From Strix aluco (Eukaryota > Chordata > Aves > Strigiformes > Strigidae): a stretch of DNA of 64,000 bases. Positions 27,401-40,039 of the stretch are shown here, piece after piece. The stretch is from assembly GCF_031877795.1 (NCBI RefSeq), contig NC_133932.1:72529937-72593936 (forward strand), given 5' to 3'. The first letter of the stretch is position 1. Each line of letters starts with the position of its first letter. Below the pieces are notes generated by a model. It was given only the letters and a program-made list of their open reading frames with translations. It did no database searches and had not been told where the DNA came from. A program made the translations under genes and the position numbers.

Positions 27401-30400
27401 GTCTAGAAAGATAACCTTGTTGGAGGATATGAAATAAAACTAACCGTATAGCAAAAATTCCCATTATTTTCTGTTTCGACGCTTTTATTAAACAGATTTT
27501 TTGTGTGTGCCCTTTTGCTGAAGAAAAACATATTGCAACAAGTCATCTTTTTCAGATAAAGCTTGGATGATCCTGTAGATCATTAACCATGTCTTACTGA
27601 GTTTGACATGTGATGCGCAGTACACCACTCTGACATTATTCTTGCATAACTTCTCAGCGTGCTATTTGTTCTAACAATAAAAGGCCCATTTAAGTGAATT
27701 TCTTTGGAAGAATTGTTTTATGTGAATTGTGCCAGATTATCACTTGTGGAATGCTAATTGAATTGGTGTTTTAATAGCGATTAAAGAGTCTGTTGAAACT
27801 GCTTGACCTATTGGTATAGTTCAAGTTTGAGGAGGGAGAGCCGTTTTGGAAAGGATGGGGGCATGGAGGTTGTTCTCCCAGTTGGTCACGGCTGTCTTGA
27901 ATGGATTGTGCTATAATCATTCTGGGTGTATATAGCAAAAAAGAAAAAAAGGAAACACAACCAAAATAGAATTATGAGCGCTATTTACTGATGAAAACCA
28001 TAAAAGGAGAAGCAAATTAATAATAGCTGCTGCTATCATTTATTTTAGCTGGCTTTTAAGGTGATTCTCCTTTTGAAAAGCTGTAAACTAGGAATAAGCT
28101 TGAATCTGTAAAGAAACATAGAAAGCATTACTATTAGCAAAGTTATTAATCCTTTTCAGGGAAGGCTTATCTTTCAGGAGGTAGGTGAAGCGGCTAGAAT
28201 TTTAGGGCAAAATCTTTTATCTACTTAACATTTGTTGGTCCCTGCTGAAACATGTCCTGCAAACCTTATATGGTATATCAGTTATTTTTAGTTTAGTTAT
28301 TATATTTAAAGGGGAGGGGGAAGAAGTAGGCTAAAAGAAAACTGGGTATAGCTTTTTTCATTAAATATATTACTATTCTTAGGTATCAAGTGTAGTGGAA
28401 TTTTCATTTCCAGTAAGTAAACGCTGCCTTTTTCTTTATTTCAGATGTCTTCTAGTGATTCTTGTTGTTTGTAAAGATTCTGAATTGATTCCTTTCTCAG
28501 GCACAATGGTGGTGATTACAAGTCAAAAAATTGAATTAATATGCTGCCTTTGTATTGGAACAAGCAAAAAGAGCAAAACCTCATACAGGATACAGGGTTT
28601 TTTTTTCTCTGTAATTTGTCTTTATGCTCTTTAAAAACGTACTCTTTTTCCATCTTTGTCCTGCTTTCCATATCTGTGTGGTTTGTTTTTTTTTTTTTTG
28701 TGAAATGTAGTAGTGGATAGAAATACATGGTTTGTATTTTTAGTGCCCTTAACTAAAGCAGGGGAAGTAACAGTGAGTTCCTTTTCTTAAGGCATACTGG
28801 TAGTTGCTGGTCTGTGGACTAGCCTTCCAGGGGGTAGTCCCCATCTCTTGGCAGAATGTTAACAGCTGATTTAAATGCCCAAAAGGCTGTTGGTTTTGTT
28901 ATGTGAAGGAATGGAAATAAAGGATGAGTTTTATTTTTTCCTTTGCATGTTACATTGGAGGAAAAATCCCCGGTAATAGGCCTTGATGCTTGATAATGCT
29001 AATCATCTCATCCAGTTTTTCTTGAATACTATTGTAGCTTCTCCTCTTATTCCATGTAGAATATATTAATATCTGATAAATATTCCTGCATAAGTTTGCA
29101 GGAGGCAAGTGGTTATCCTCCAAAGATAAAAGATAAGATTTATCTTCTCTTTAAAAATTCTGTTTAAGAATTAGTCCTTTCAAATAGCCTTTCAGTTATT
29201 AATTGCTGTGTATTTTTCCTCATTTTTGATTCCTACCAAAATTTTAAGTTTTCTAATAACACAGTTTACGTATATTTTGGGATATGTTTTATCCCAGACA
29301 CTGCTGGATCACTGATGGTAGTTTAGTAGACTTCTAAAAAAAAAAACCCCAAACTTTCTTTAATATTTTTATTTACACAGAAGGGTACAGCTTAATCTCT
29401 CAGGATAAAAGCCATACTGTGGTACCATAGCTCATAAATTTGGGATTATAGTGCCGAGGCATTTCCCGTTTCATCAAAAACTCTCTCTGCTTCCAGTTAG
29501 ATAACTAGTTGGATATCAAGCTGTTCAGACAAAATCAGATCTATTAAATGAAATATTAAAATATTTGGCAGACTTCTATAATCGGCCAGTAGATTGTATA
29601 AGATTTCTGTATGTGACTTCAATAGGGGCTAGATTATAGTGATATAATGTAATGCCAGTTCCAGATCAGGAAAATAACGGTACATTCTTCCTGTATAACA
29701 GCACACTGAACTCTTGGGATCTGCCTTTTATTCAAACGTTATTGAGTTAAATGTATTGGAAGGCATCTTCTGCTTCACTGTTCATGGTTCATAAGGCCTT
29801 CTCACCTGTGGCAGACAGTTCAAATACATCATTGCTTCATTTGAATTGGGGACTTGCCTCTGATTGACTATTGTGATCTTTTGTTACGGGAAGATATTTG
29901 TAACACTTGAAACAAACGTCCTGAGCACATTTGCCTTCCTGAATGCTAGCCTCTAGGGGAGGAAGAGAAGAGTTTGTGCAGTATATTTCCTTTATCTATA
30001 TAAAAAAAGCAGTATAAACACCTAAATGCTGTCAGGCTCAGATCTTAATAACTTTGGACATCAGCTTGTGAATAATGTGTGATATGGAATGTGTGCATGT
30101 TGGTGAGAAGGAGGAACCACATGTGCAACATGATGGTACTTATATGTGTTTTGTTTTAAATGGGAGTGAAAAGGAAAATGCTTTACAGACTGAAGTTGTG
30201 TTAATTGTTTCAATTTACTGTAAAAGTGTTTTTGAATAACCCCCATTTTCTAAGACCAGATGTGAGGGGATTTAAATAAGTAATAGGTAATGATTATGCA
30301 GTGGTTAAGTTCTAGTCTTTCTAGCCATGAATTTTTGTGTCCAAGTGAAATATTTGTTAGTGGGGGTGTGATATTTCTAGTATGATAATTAAAGCTCACT

Positions 30401-33400
30401 GAAGGACAGGGCTCAGTTTGGTTGTAATTTCTCACCTTGCCTAAGTGAAAGTGAATAATTGCTCCTGTTCACATGGTTTTCTTCCTCACACGGAGCTGCA
30501 GTTTTGCAGGAGTTTTGCAAGCCCAAACTGATGCATATTTGTAGAGCGGGGATGTTTGCACGGTCTTGGGAATTTCAGACTCCTTCAGAACTCAAAAGTA
30601 TTTGTTCATTAAGTCAAAAATACATAGATTTAAGGAAAGAGATGGTCTCTTTTCCATTTTAAATCTTCTTTTATTATGAGATAAAGTTACTTGACCCAGC
30701 AATTGAGAGTAAGTTGTATTTAGAAGCTTGTCCCAGTCATATATTACATTGAGCCCGCTTTCTTGACTGACTGCTGGTGTTTCTTTGGAGAGCTATATTA
30801 AAGAATTTTCCTTTGTTCATTGTTCCCTTAACCCATGTGGCTGTTACTTTCTTCTTCCATGTGTAGTTCTTTCTACTTTAAAACATGAAAGTGAAGCCCC
30901 TTGGGTATTAAGATCAGTACTTTCCTATGTTTATATTATGTTCTGCTTTGGCCAAGACATCCTTATCTAATTTTAATAGCTTAAATGGAAGCTCCTGAAA
31001 TAGGGCACAGTTCATACCTTGAATGTTGATTCATATCTAAGTAATGAGTATAAACAAAGTAAATGTCATCTTGATTTTTAGTAGAGCTAGAGGTCTGTTG
31101 CGTTCTGAAACTTCAGTATACACAAGTGTATTCTATAATGTAGCATTGTGAATGTATAATACTAGGTGAAGGTGGAGCTTAAATGAATTTTCTAGTTGCT
31201 CAAATGTAATTGTTTTGGTGGTTGGGTTTTTTTTGCGTTTGGGTTGGTTTTGTTTTTTTTTTTTTTCCCCCCTCCCAGAGGCTTTTATTCTTTGGGGAAT
31301 TTTGTCTTGGAGAAAAAACAAATGGTGGCATTTTTCTAATGGATTGAAAAATCATGTATTGAGACTGCTTCGGGATATGTAAAATTTGAGTTCTCCAGTG
31401 CCTTCTGACTGGTTTGTTTCCACTAATTCCTACTTCTGTCCTCCATGTTAATCCTTTGGGATGGAGAGCTTTATTTTTATCCCCAAGTAACCACAAGCAT
31501 AGTCTGGTTCTTAATAAAGCTCCCTTACTTCAAGGGAAATGTGATAAAGCCACCTAGAAGAAATAAATGCCAATCTTGAACAAGGTAATGAAGAATTCTG
31601 ACTTCATCAGTGTCAAAACTTTACAGCCTGACTCACATGTGGGCAGGGGAATTTTCCTGAAACCTTCAGGGACCTTTATTGTTTGTTCTTTGATAGTCAG
31701 TATATATCTTGGTATACGTGCACAAACAGGAATCTCAGTTCCTAGCAAAATTGTTTCCCCTAATGCCCTTGAAAGGGTCACAGCTTTACTGCTTTGTCTG
31801 CAAATAGAATGAAATACTGTTCCTTAAAAAGGAGCTGCTTTGTCTACTCTTGTGATCATGTGGATGCTCCTGCTGAGGTAACTCAGGAGCATCAGGGTCA
31901 CCCTTTGAACCTTCATCCACTGCAGCTGAATCCTCAACTCTCATTTCTTTCTAATACTGATTTCTGTGCTGTCATGGGTGTCATACTTTCTCTTTTCTTT
32001 CCTGTTTTGGCTGTTTCCTTAGGGCACAGTTCCTATCTCTCTTCGTGTACACTCAAGTTCAGACTATCTTATAAAGGAGAAAGAGAATTTGAAAGGCAAA
32101 ACTGAGGTGATACCTTCTGTTTGTGTTAATTTCTCTCTACTGTTCAGATTACAATCCTGTTTAAATTGATTTTTAATCAATTTTAAAATCCTTGGAAGAT
32201 ACCTGGTGTACGGACTGAGAACTTTCTGGACAATTTTGCACTCTTGTTCGTTTTTAATGCAATGTTAGTGTGCTTCTATTGCTCGTCTTGTGTACTTTTC
32301 CACACTACATATTTATGTTAGGAACTCAGAATTTAGGACTGTGTTCAGACTTGGTATCAGCCTAACAACAGTACTTTTTTCAGTACTTTCTGGAAGGCCT
32401 TTTTAGCTCTTCAGTATTTGTGGTGTTTTATTCCCTCAAGACCTAAAGTAACAGTCTGTTTTGCATTCTTGTACGTGCCCAACACAGAGAGATTTAAAAC
32501 TTGTTCTTCAGGTAGAGGATTTCTTGAAGGAGTGTGTGTGTGGGAAGTTCTGCTACTTAAGAAGCTGTGGTGAAGCCTTTGAAGAGGTGGTAGGGAAGGA
32601 ACATTCAAATCTGTCTGGAGGAAATCATTTGCTCTCGTAAACATCAACAGTAACTTCACATGCTACTTTGGATACTACCCTCAGGGATGGCAGGCAGAAG
32701 GAGACCTCCAAGAAGGAGATTTGGGCAGTGGCTACTGCTGCTGTGGTCAGTGGATCCCACAGCTGGGAAAGGAAGGGGATGCTCAGTCAGGCTGTGGTCC
32801 CATCCAGAGAAAGCATTCATGTGGGCTGCTGCCTTCCTAAAGCCTAGGCCTTAAGTTCAAGTCTCGGCGCACTTTAAATCTAGTCTTGCTTTTTTATCAG
32901 GCTGGCCTCTTGCAAGGTTTACTTTTCCCTTCTTTCTCCCTTGGGTTTCTTAGTAACTTTATGGTACTGAGGTCCATTTGGCTCAAAATTCTTAGATTTT
33001 TTTTTTTTTTTTTTTTTTTAATGACAACCATCACAGGACTTTGAAAACGCTTGGTGGCTGCACTGCTCCTGAGTGGTCTCGTCTCCAGCAGGGTTTCGTA
33101 TACTTGCTGGAAGAGCCTCTGAAAAGCTAATGCTGTTGCAGGTAGTGATATGGCCACAGGGTTGTTGAACTGCTGTAAATAAAGCAAAATATAAAGATGA
33201 AATGAAAAATGGAAATTAGTTTTCGTCGCTTGGTGTTAAGAAATTTCCCTAATGTTGTGTCTTTGTAGTTGATTTGGTGGTTCTTGCAGTTCTTTTGATT
33301 GTAAATTATAGTTCTGGCACTCTTCCCTGTTACCTTTATTTTTGGAAAGGGTGAAATTGTTTAATTTTGGATTCAGGGTTTACTGTTTAATTTAGCTAAT

Positions 33401-36400
33401 TGTGTAAAAAGGTGCGTGGCTGGATTGGGACCAGATGGGTCCAGAGAAAGAAGTAACTGCTGTAAGAAGAGGGTGGCTGTTTTCATGCATTAAGTTTTTC
33501 ACTGTAATGTCTGATACTATTTTTGCCTGACAACTTGGGGACAGATAAGATATTAGTTTAAATAACTGTTGTAGTTTTAGGGTTTTTTCCACATCTAGGG
33601 TTGTTCCAGCCCTTAAGTGCTGGAAATGGTCTGTACAAGGAAACTGCTCTGCAAAAATAAATTATGCATTTTTTCTGCGTGTAGATTGTGCTGTGTGGGT
33701 GAGCGAGAGAGACTATCCATAATTCCTCTGATTTAATTAATCCCTTATGCAAGGTAAATTCTTCTTACTGTTTCTTTCCCCTTTTCAACAGTATATTAGT
33801 TGTAGAAGTAGCCAGTTTGTAGTTGGAGTGTAACAGTGTCATGGTTTATATTATGCTATGCAAGATTAGATCAGCATAAAAATTCCATAAAACAAGTAAT
33901 AGTATTGTTCTAGTACTTGGTTGCTGTAGCCAGTGATTCTGGGGGCTGGATTTTGTGGTTTAGACATCTGAAGTGGGGGAACGGGGGAGGATATATGTTC
34001 CATTGTGGCTTCCAGACCACAGTATAATCAGGGTTCGGATGAAAACAAAGTAGGTCACAGCACAAACTTCTACTGAAAAATTGGAGACTTAAAGGCTCAG
34101 TTGCATTGCGACTGAAAACACAACTTTGAACATGAGATTGGAGGAAAAAGTGTAAAAGCACTGACCTCCTCCCTGCCCTATATATCCCAGTCTCCCTTGG
34201 TCTTACCTGGCATACCTAAACAAGGGCATACCTATTCTTTTTTTTTTTTTCTCCTTTTTTTTCTCCTTTTTTCCTACTTACCAGATCATTGGTTAAAGAA
34301 TTTCTTTTGCTGGGGGAAAACAGATCGGAGGTTATACAGAGTTGCACAGAAGCAATTCTCCATAAACTTCACCTCATGCTTTTCTGAACTCCATTCATTA
34401 AACTTCTGACCTCTGCAATGTCACGTAACACTTCTTGCCAATTATTCACTGTGTAGGAAAGTATTTAAACTAAACGTGATGTTTTTATGTGAAATCCTCA
34501 TTTTCTGTGTTATGAAAAAGAGTAAATAGTTGTTCCTGGGTTACTTTCTCAGTATTAGGCCTGAATTTATAGACATCTGTTTATACCCCTTTTTTCAATC
34601 ATTCACCAACCTGAGAGATCCCACAATTTTTCCTCATGCAAAAGTTTTGCATACTTCTGAGCATCCTCACCAGCTTCCTTTTATATCTCTGCACCTTTTC
34701 AAACCTATTTCTTTTGCTCCCACAATTTAACTTGGTGTTAAAGGTGTGGTGAGCTTTGGACTTCATGTTCTAGACTGACGTTTTCCGGTTTTGTTTTACT
34801 GATAACACTTTGTCTCTCTTCTGGCCACCATGGAGTAGAGTCCTGAAGTTTGTCAAAGGACTTACTACAGTGACTCAAAGATCTATTTTAAGTTCTATTC
34901 CTGACTGGAGATAGTCTCTAAGTTACTTTCATAGTGTGCATGTTCATGTGCAGATGTGTTTTCCCAATATACGCTGACCTGTGTTCTTCAGCATGAATTT
35001 CTTCTGTGTTTCCTATTCCACAGTCATTTACAAGGATTTCATGATGCTGTAACTCATGGTGGCCAGTACCTTTGTGCAGAAAATGAATATAACCAGATCA
35101 CTTCCAGATTTTCTATAGATGGAGGCTCTGTGCAAAGAGACTGTATGAAAAGAGTTGAAAAATGATGATGATTCTTAAATGTTCAGAAGAGTATAGTTGA
35201 CCCCCCCCCCCCCTTTGTTCATCATACTTCTCTTCTGTAATGACCTAAGGCTGACTCTGATGGCTGGTTGAAATCTAGTGTGCTTTATCTTTTTCTTGAT
35301 CGAGTTTTGGGGAGTAAATTGACTGTGCTACAGCAAATTCTACACGTAGCAGATATTTGGGGAAAGTTGCAGTTCTTCATAGGAAAGAAAACCAGTATTT
35401 GTCTGTCTTCTGCTTCTTTTCCCTTAGTCCCTGTGCAACTACTGAAGAACACTGTTTGCTTTCCTAAGTTAGAGGAGAGTCAGTTTTGTCTTCCAAGAAT
35501 TGAATTTGAAGGAGACCATGAAGGCTTACCTGAAAGTGCTGGTGGATACTCACTGAATGATGAGGAGGAAGAATTGTTTTGTTATTAACCGTTAGTTATT
35601 GAGTGATGGTCAGGGCAACTTAAAAGATAAATTACTCTTGTGGTTAGGGTTCTCTATATTGTGTGTGTTTAACACACTAAAAAAAAAAGTGTGAGTACTT
35701 GTGGGACAGATGTATATCAATACAGGCTATATATGGCAGCATTAAAGACAACAAGTCTTTTCCTGTAAAGCCAATGTCACTGAGAATTGTGGGCATGTAG
35801 CATAGGACTAAATTGCTTACAAAATCCTTCAAAATCTAGGAAGAAGTGGGTTACTGACTTTGATCCAGATTTCTGAACTGGATGTACTTGAAAGTGTGTA
35901 TTGAATTTATAGGAGTAATAAGTTCTAGTAGAATTTGAAACAGTAGAACTTACTTTTTGTTTATAAATGGTTAAATAGGTGGAATGGGCCATCTGTGGAT
36001 GCAAGCACGGTAGTTGTTAATGTGACATAAATTAGTATGTGGATTAATAAAAAAACCAAAGGTTTTTTTTGCTTTCTGCAACTGTGAATGGTGTATCACA
36101 CCTGTTTGCTCACTTGATTTTACAGATTCCCTGCTCTGAAATTAAGCAAGCGGTGAGCTGAGCTGTTCTGTGGCACTGTTGCACTCTTAAGGAAAAGCAG
36201 AAGGAAAAAACTGAAAATGCTACAATAACACATTTTTACCTTCACTGCTCCATCCAAACTTTTGAAATTGGCTTAAAATTCCTTAAACTTTTACTCAGTT
36301 AATAATGTAGCTTCCAGCACACTAACTTTTTGTTTTGTTTAAACCTTTGCCAGGACGGGAGCAGTTTCATGGCCTCGGGTCTATGTACTGCAGAGGAGCA

Positions 36401-36874
36401 GCTGCTGTGATCCTCACGTATGATGTGAACAGCCTCCAAAGCCTGACAGAGCTGGAAGAAAGATTCTTGGCACTGACGGACAGTGCGAGTGCTGACTGCA
36501 TTTTTGCTATTGTTGGAAATAAAGTTGACCTCACTGATGACTGTGCTTTACCACCGGATGAAAATAGACCTGAGAAGTCTGTTGCCAGCTGTAGCTCGAA
36601 GGTGCGAAAACAAGTCCGTGCAGAGGATGCGATTGCGCTCTATAAAAAGATAGTGAAATATAAAATGCTAGATGAGAAGGATGTTCCAGCAGCTGAGAAA
36701 ATGTGCTTTGAGACGAGTGCAAAAACAGGATACAAGGTGGACTACCTCTTTGAAACTGTGTTTGAGATGGTGGTTCCAATAATTGTACGGCAGAAAGCTG
36801 AGGGGCCACCGCAAACTGTAGATATTACAGACTACAAGCCAGCAAAAAGGACAAAATCTGGTTGTTGTGCCTGA
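9252..36874 (+). CDS. RAB20: RAB20, small GTPase of the Rab family (two coding exons)
   Basis: Joined exons 9252-9423 and 36354-36874 encode 230 residues, against about 234 in human RAB20. Visible motifs are the P-loop G12-DMNVG-K18-T19, the switch I stretch STVGGAF (35-41), the switch II WDTAGREQ (54-61), NKVD (113-116) for guanine recognition, and ETSAK (177-181). Residues about 117-145 form a variable insert. The C-terminus ends GCCA, a prenylation signal with two adjacent cysteines (228, 229). M14 and N15 replace the residues matching Ras Gly12 and Gly13, and VGGAF replaces the usual Rab IGVDF. Both are as in human RAB20 from memory. The family member acts on endosomes, phagosomes and the Golgi region; function here is inferred from orthology. 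The start has G at -3 and no in-frame upstream ATG. Confidence 0.97.
13496..13524. repeat. Compound (AT)n(TG)9 microsatellite
   Basis: An AT run (13496-13506) passes directly into nine TG units (13507-13524). Typical length-variable dinucleotide repeat in the RAB20 intron. Confidence 0.9.
16091..16128. repeat. Inverted repeat with 11-base arms containing octamer-like motifs
   Basis: CACTTTGCATG (16091-16101) is the exact reverse complement of CATGCAAAGTG (16118-16128), with a 16-base AT-rich spacer. Each arm holds ATGCAAAG, one base from the POU-factor octamer ATGCAAAT. It lies in the RAB20 intron. Confidence 0.7.
17281..18375 (-). mobile_element. CR1 LINE, 5'-truncated, with reverse-transcriptase remains
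   Basis: Read on the minus strand, from about 18348 downward, the sequence encodes the C-terminal part of a CR1 ORF2. It has the [19 protein letters not shown] block, then FADDTKLGG (the F-A-D-D form of the polymerase Y/F-x-D-D motif), the [12 protein letters not shown] segment, and further on [19 protein letters not shown]. The frame is open from about 18348 to 17848 and again from 17891 to 17355, in a different phase, so one frameshift lies near 17890-17920. The 3' UTR and CCAACCTAGATGATTCTG-type tail follow to about 17281. The 5' edge near 18375 is approximate. It is antisense to RAB20 and non-functional as it stands. Confidence 0.95.
32997..33019. repeat. T homopolymer (23 bases)
   Basis: An uninterrupted T run in the RAB20 intron. 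It could be the tail of an old retroposed copy on the minus strand, but nothing recognisable lies next to it. Confidence 0.85.
35201..35213. repeat. C homopolymer (13 bases)
   Basis: An uninterrupted C run in the RAB20 intron, about 1.1 kb before exon 2. Confidence 0.9.
36354..36874 (+). CDS. RAB20: RAB20 coding exon 2 (terminal)
   Basis: The exon follows TTTGCCAG and completes Gly58, then reads [23 protein letters not shown], the variable insert, ETSAK and the C-terminal GCCA with TGA at 36872-36874. The 3' UTR follows directly. All residues of the GTPase fold needed for nucleotide binding are present, with no frameshift or stop. Confidence 0.97.
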
Positions 36875-36971
36875 ACCATTAACATGACATAAGAAAAGGG
36901 GAGAGATTGTTTGCTCCAGCAAACTGAGAAGTAGCAAGTGCTTGCAGTTCACCAGAAAGGAAAAGGCAAAG

Positions 36972-36977
36972 AATAAA
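36972..36977 (+). promoter_or_regulatory. RAB20: Candidate RAB20 polyadenylation signal (proximal)
   Basis: AATAAA 98 bases after the stop codon. Using this site would give a very short 3' UTR. Confidence 0.4.
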
Positions 36978-37333
36978 TAGACTAAAATGGTGTATGTGAA
37001 AAAAACCAAATCTCTTGACCATTAAAGGTTTTTGGGAAGCTCTGTGTATGAAAACGGGAATGTGAGTGAAATTATGGAGGAAGACGTTGACTTTGAAGAC
37101 AAATGGTGTGTTAGTACAATTGGTAGTGACAATCATTTGAACAGTTTTGAAAGAGTCTGATTTTTAATGACTCACCATTTCATGTTGCATGTAAATGATC
37201 TGTTTGTGTACTCTTGACAGCTTTCATATGATTATCATCTTTCCCCTTGAGATTCTGACTTTGGAAGATTGAACACAGTACTTTTTTATTCTTAAGAAAA
37301 AAAATAATCCAGGTATAATTTATATTTGTAGCT

Positions 37334-37339
37334 AATAAA
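37334..37339 (+). promoter_or_regulatory. RAB20: Candidate RAB20 polyadenylation signal (distal)
   Basis: AATAAA in AT-rich sequence about 460 bases after the stop codon, a more usual 3' UTR length. Transcript ends are needed to choose between this and the proximal site. Confidence 0.45.
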
Positions 37340-38022
37340 TCAATTACGATCTTTTTATGTCAGATATGACAGTGTAAGATTCAGAAGCTGAACTATTAAA
37401 ATCACTGTGGATACATGCTATTCATTTGGAGACTTATTAATGTGAATTCTCCTTCCATAGTGGGCTTTCATGCAGCACATCTCTTGCTGCTCTAATTGCA
37501 AGTTGTAGGAGGAAGTCTTTTCTTTCATTTTTCTCTTGTAATTCTTTTTAATGTGGATAGCAAACGGTTTTTTTTGGAAGGAAGCAGTTTTCTATTTTGT
37601 CTGCATTTTGTAGACCTCTTTATGGTGCCTATAGGATACCATGGTGTTGAACACCTGTGTTCTGTCTCCCTTCCAACTCCTCCTTAGTTGTGCCCAGACA
37701 AAGCTGCAGCTTTGATTTTTAGCAGCTATGCATGACATTGCCATCTACCTGCAGGGAAGTGAGGACTGGTGTTTTCTGATGTGAAACTGGCTAATGCAGG
37801 AGGAAGGAAAGAGAAACTGCCTTTTGTGGAGTAGAAAGGCACATGAAGGAGCACTAATGAGGTATGTGGTTTCTCTCCTGACTGCAGTAAAAAGGAGAGG
37901 CTAATTCTCAATACTGAGTTTCCCAACCCTCTGGGCTACAAAGAATGCATGCAGTGACCCAGGAGCTTGTACTGACACTGTAACCAAAGTGAAGAACTGC
38001 TAGTTTAAAAACAAAACAAATG

Positions 38023-38044
38023 CCCCCCCCCCCCCCCCCCCCCC
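38023..38044. repeat. C homopolymer (22 bases)
   Basis: Twenty-two uninterrupted C flanked by A-rich sequence on both sides. It is long for a C tract and is a likely sequencing or assembly weak point. Confidence 0.9.
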
Positions 38045-38421
38045 AACCCTCCCAAAAGCAAAACAAAAAAGTGCAAAGATGCAGCTCACATATTTCCAGT
38101 TCTTCAAATTGTTGTGTGGGATCTCCTTCATCTTCCTATGGATGTTTCTGACATAAATTTCTAAAACTAAAAGGTTGGTTGTTCTTACACTTTGTCATTG
38201 CCTTTCTCTGTCCCACCCAAACCATAGTTGTTTAGTACATAGAGAAACAATTTCTAAATGAATAATTAATCAAATTATTATTAAGTATATTTAAAACTTT
38301 TTTCTTTCAAAAGTATGTCCTCTTGAGCAACTTGCTGCAGAATAATAGCTTTATTTTCTGCTTTCAAGTTTATGCACAGTACATGTGTACTGAGGAAGAA
38401 TGGCTTGAGAGAACATTTAAT

Positions 38422-38713
38422 CATTGAATCATAGAATAGTTTGGGTTGGAAGGGACCTTTAAAGGTCATCTACTCCAACCTCCCTGCAATAAGCAGGGAC
38501 ATCTTCAACTAGATCAGGTTGCTCAGAGCCCTGTCCAACCTGGCCTTGAATGTTCCCAGGGAGGGGGCATCTACCATGTCTCTGGGCAACCTGTTCCAGT
38601 GTTTCACCACCCTCATGGTAAAAAAACTTCTTCCTTGTATCTAGTTAGCATCTACCCTCTTTTAGCTTAAACCCATTACCCCTTGTCCCTATTGCTACAC
38701 GCCCTATTAAGGG
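38422..38713 (-). mobile_element. CR1 LINE 3' fragment
   Basis: The + strand begins ATCATAGAATAGTTTGGGTT and GGAAGGGACCTTTAAAGGTC, the reverse complement of the CR1 3' end, and continues through CAACCTGGCCTTGAATGTT and CTGGGCAACCTGTTCCAGTG into the ORF2-related tail. It is 5'-truncated near 38713. Confidence 0.94.
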
Positions 38714-39327
38714 TTGTCATCTTTTGGATTTGCTGAGGGTTTGCAGTTTAACACGTGCCAGTCTGTCAGACTTAACTGCACCTGCTCTGTGGTATTTAAA
38801 ACTGTATACTATTAAAAAGCTTCTAGCTATTGACAAAGTTCCAAGGCCAATGTCTAGTCTTCCTTTGGGACTGGGAAGAGAGAAACAGGCTACAAGCTCA
38901 GTCTTGTTTGTGACCAAAGCAATCTGCCAACACATCTGTGAGAGGTCCACCATTGGCTTTGCTGCATTTGTTGACAACCGAACCTGCAGCATGCACTGGT
39001 TGCAAGGTCAGGCTTTTGGAATATGTACACCTAGAAGGTACAGAACAGGAAAAATATTTGTAAATTTACCATCTAACACTTCTTAAGGTATAAATACTTG
39101 CAATTCAGTTGCACCAGCATTTGAGTCCTGTGAGATCTTAAATTCTTACAGTCTTTCCCAAAGCTCCAACTTTGGTGTTTTCACTGAAGGAGCTGACACG
39201 GGAACCTATCTTGCATGCTGGACTTTTGCCCTTAGGGCTACACTTGTCTAGCATGATATTCATGGCTTTTTAGCGTCACTGGCTATTGTGCCTTGAGAAA
39301 TGACTGGGTTATGATGGATTGTTAGGC

Positions 39328-39508
39328 GTTGGAATGGACTGCCCAGGGAGGTGGTGGAGTCCCCATCCCTGGAGGTGTTCAAGAGGCGGGTTGACATAGC
39401 ACTTAGGGATATGGTGTAGTTGGGAACTGTCAGTGTTAGGTTAACAGTTGGACTAGATGATCTTCAAGGTCCTTTCCAACCTGGATGATTCTGTGAAATT
39501 CTGTCACT
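39328..39508 (+). mobile_element. CR1 LINE 3' fragment (short)
   Basis: It reads GGAATGGACTGCCCAGGGAG, then GGTGGTGGAGTCCCCATCCC, and ends with CAAGGTCCTTTCCAACCTGG ATGATTCTGTG, the CR1 3' tail in forward orientation. The subtype resembles the 17.3 kb copy more than the 38.4 kb one: both have the extra ACAGTT-type spacer before the tail. Confidence 0.92.
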
Positions 39509-40039
39509 CTGGCCAGCCCGGGAGAGATCATGGGGTTGCACAGCATCACCTGGGAGGCTGAGTAATACACAGGAGCTATTGATAAGAGATCAGGAGCAGA
39601 TCCAGATCGCTCAATGTGCATGCTAGCCCCATTTCTTTATTACTTTCTGAAGTCACATTGCACCTTCAAGCAAAACTTGAAGGTTTCTGGAATTTGATGT
39701 AGGATTTTTTTTTTTTTTAAATTTAACTAGTAATTTAAACTCTGTTGTAGCTGACCTCTATTTTTACAACCCAGTGTTGATGCTCTATCTGCTGCAGCAG
39801 TGCCTATACATGGTTGCAAGCAATCCTGCACGTCTGCAAGCATTATTAGTGAACCCAGTTCAACCCTCAACATTGAAATTGCACAGATTTTTTTTTCTGT
39901 TTAGTGGTGCTGGGAGTGTTTTGTTGTGGTTTGTTTTTTTAACAGCATATACAATATGGCCTGCTCTTGTGCTTATTAAGTGTCCTAACATGAATTAATT
40001 TCCCTGCTGCTTCTGCAGGTGTATCCTGATATCCCAGCA

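Larger units (their letters stand above)
9424..36353 (+). other. RAB20: RAB20 intron 1 (about 26.9 kb)
   Basis: The intron starts GTGAG at 9424 and ends with a T-rich tract and TTTGCCAG at 36353. The first 250 bases are still CpG island. The rest is moderately AT-rich and holds scattered short open frames with no domain I recognise, a TA/TG microsatellite at 13496, an inverted repeat at 16091, a 1.1 kb CR1 fragment at 17281 and several T or C homopolymers. A locally GC-richer stretch at about 11220-11640 is open in more than one frame without a recognisable protein. I see no nested gene, tRNA or obvious microRNA hairpin, but a lncRNA or enhancer cannot be excluded by reading. Confidence 0.85.

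Noticed and set aside
32660-32854. Short frame with an Arg-rich start and a hydrophobic stretch in the RAB20 intron
   Set aside because: 64 codons, no cleavage-site pattern I can trust, no splice partners. Probably chance.
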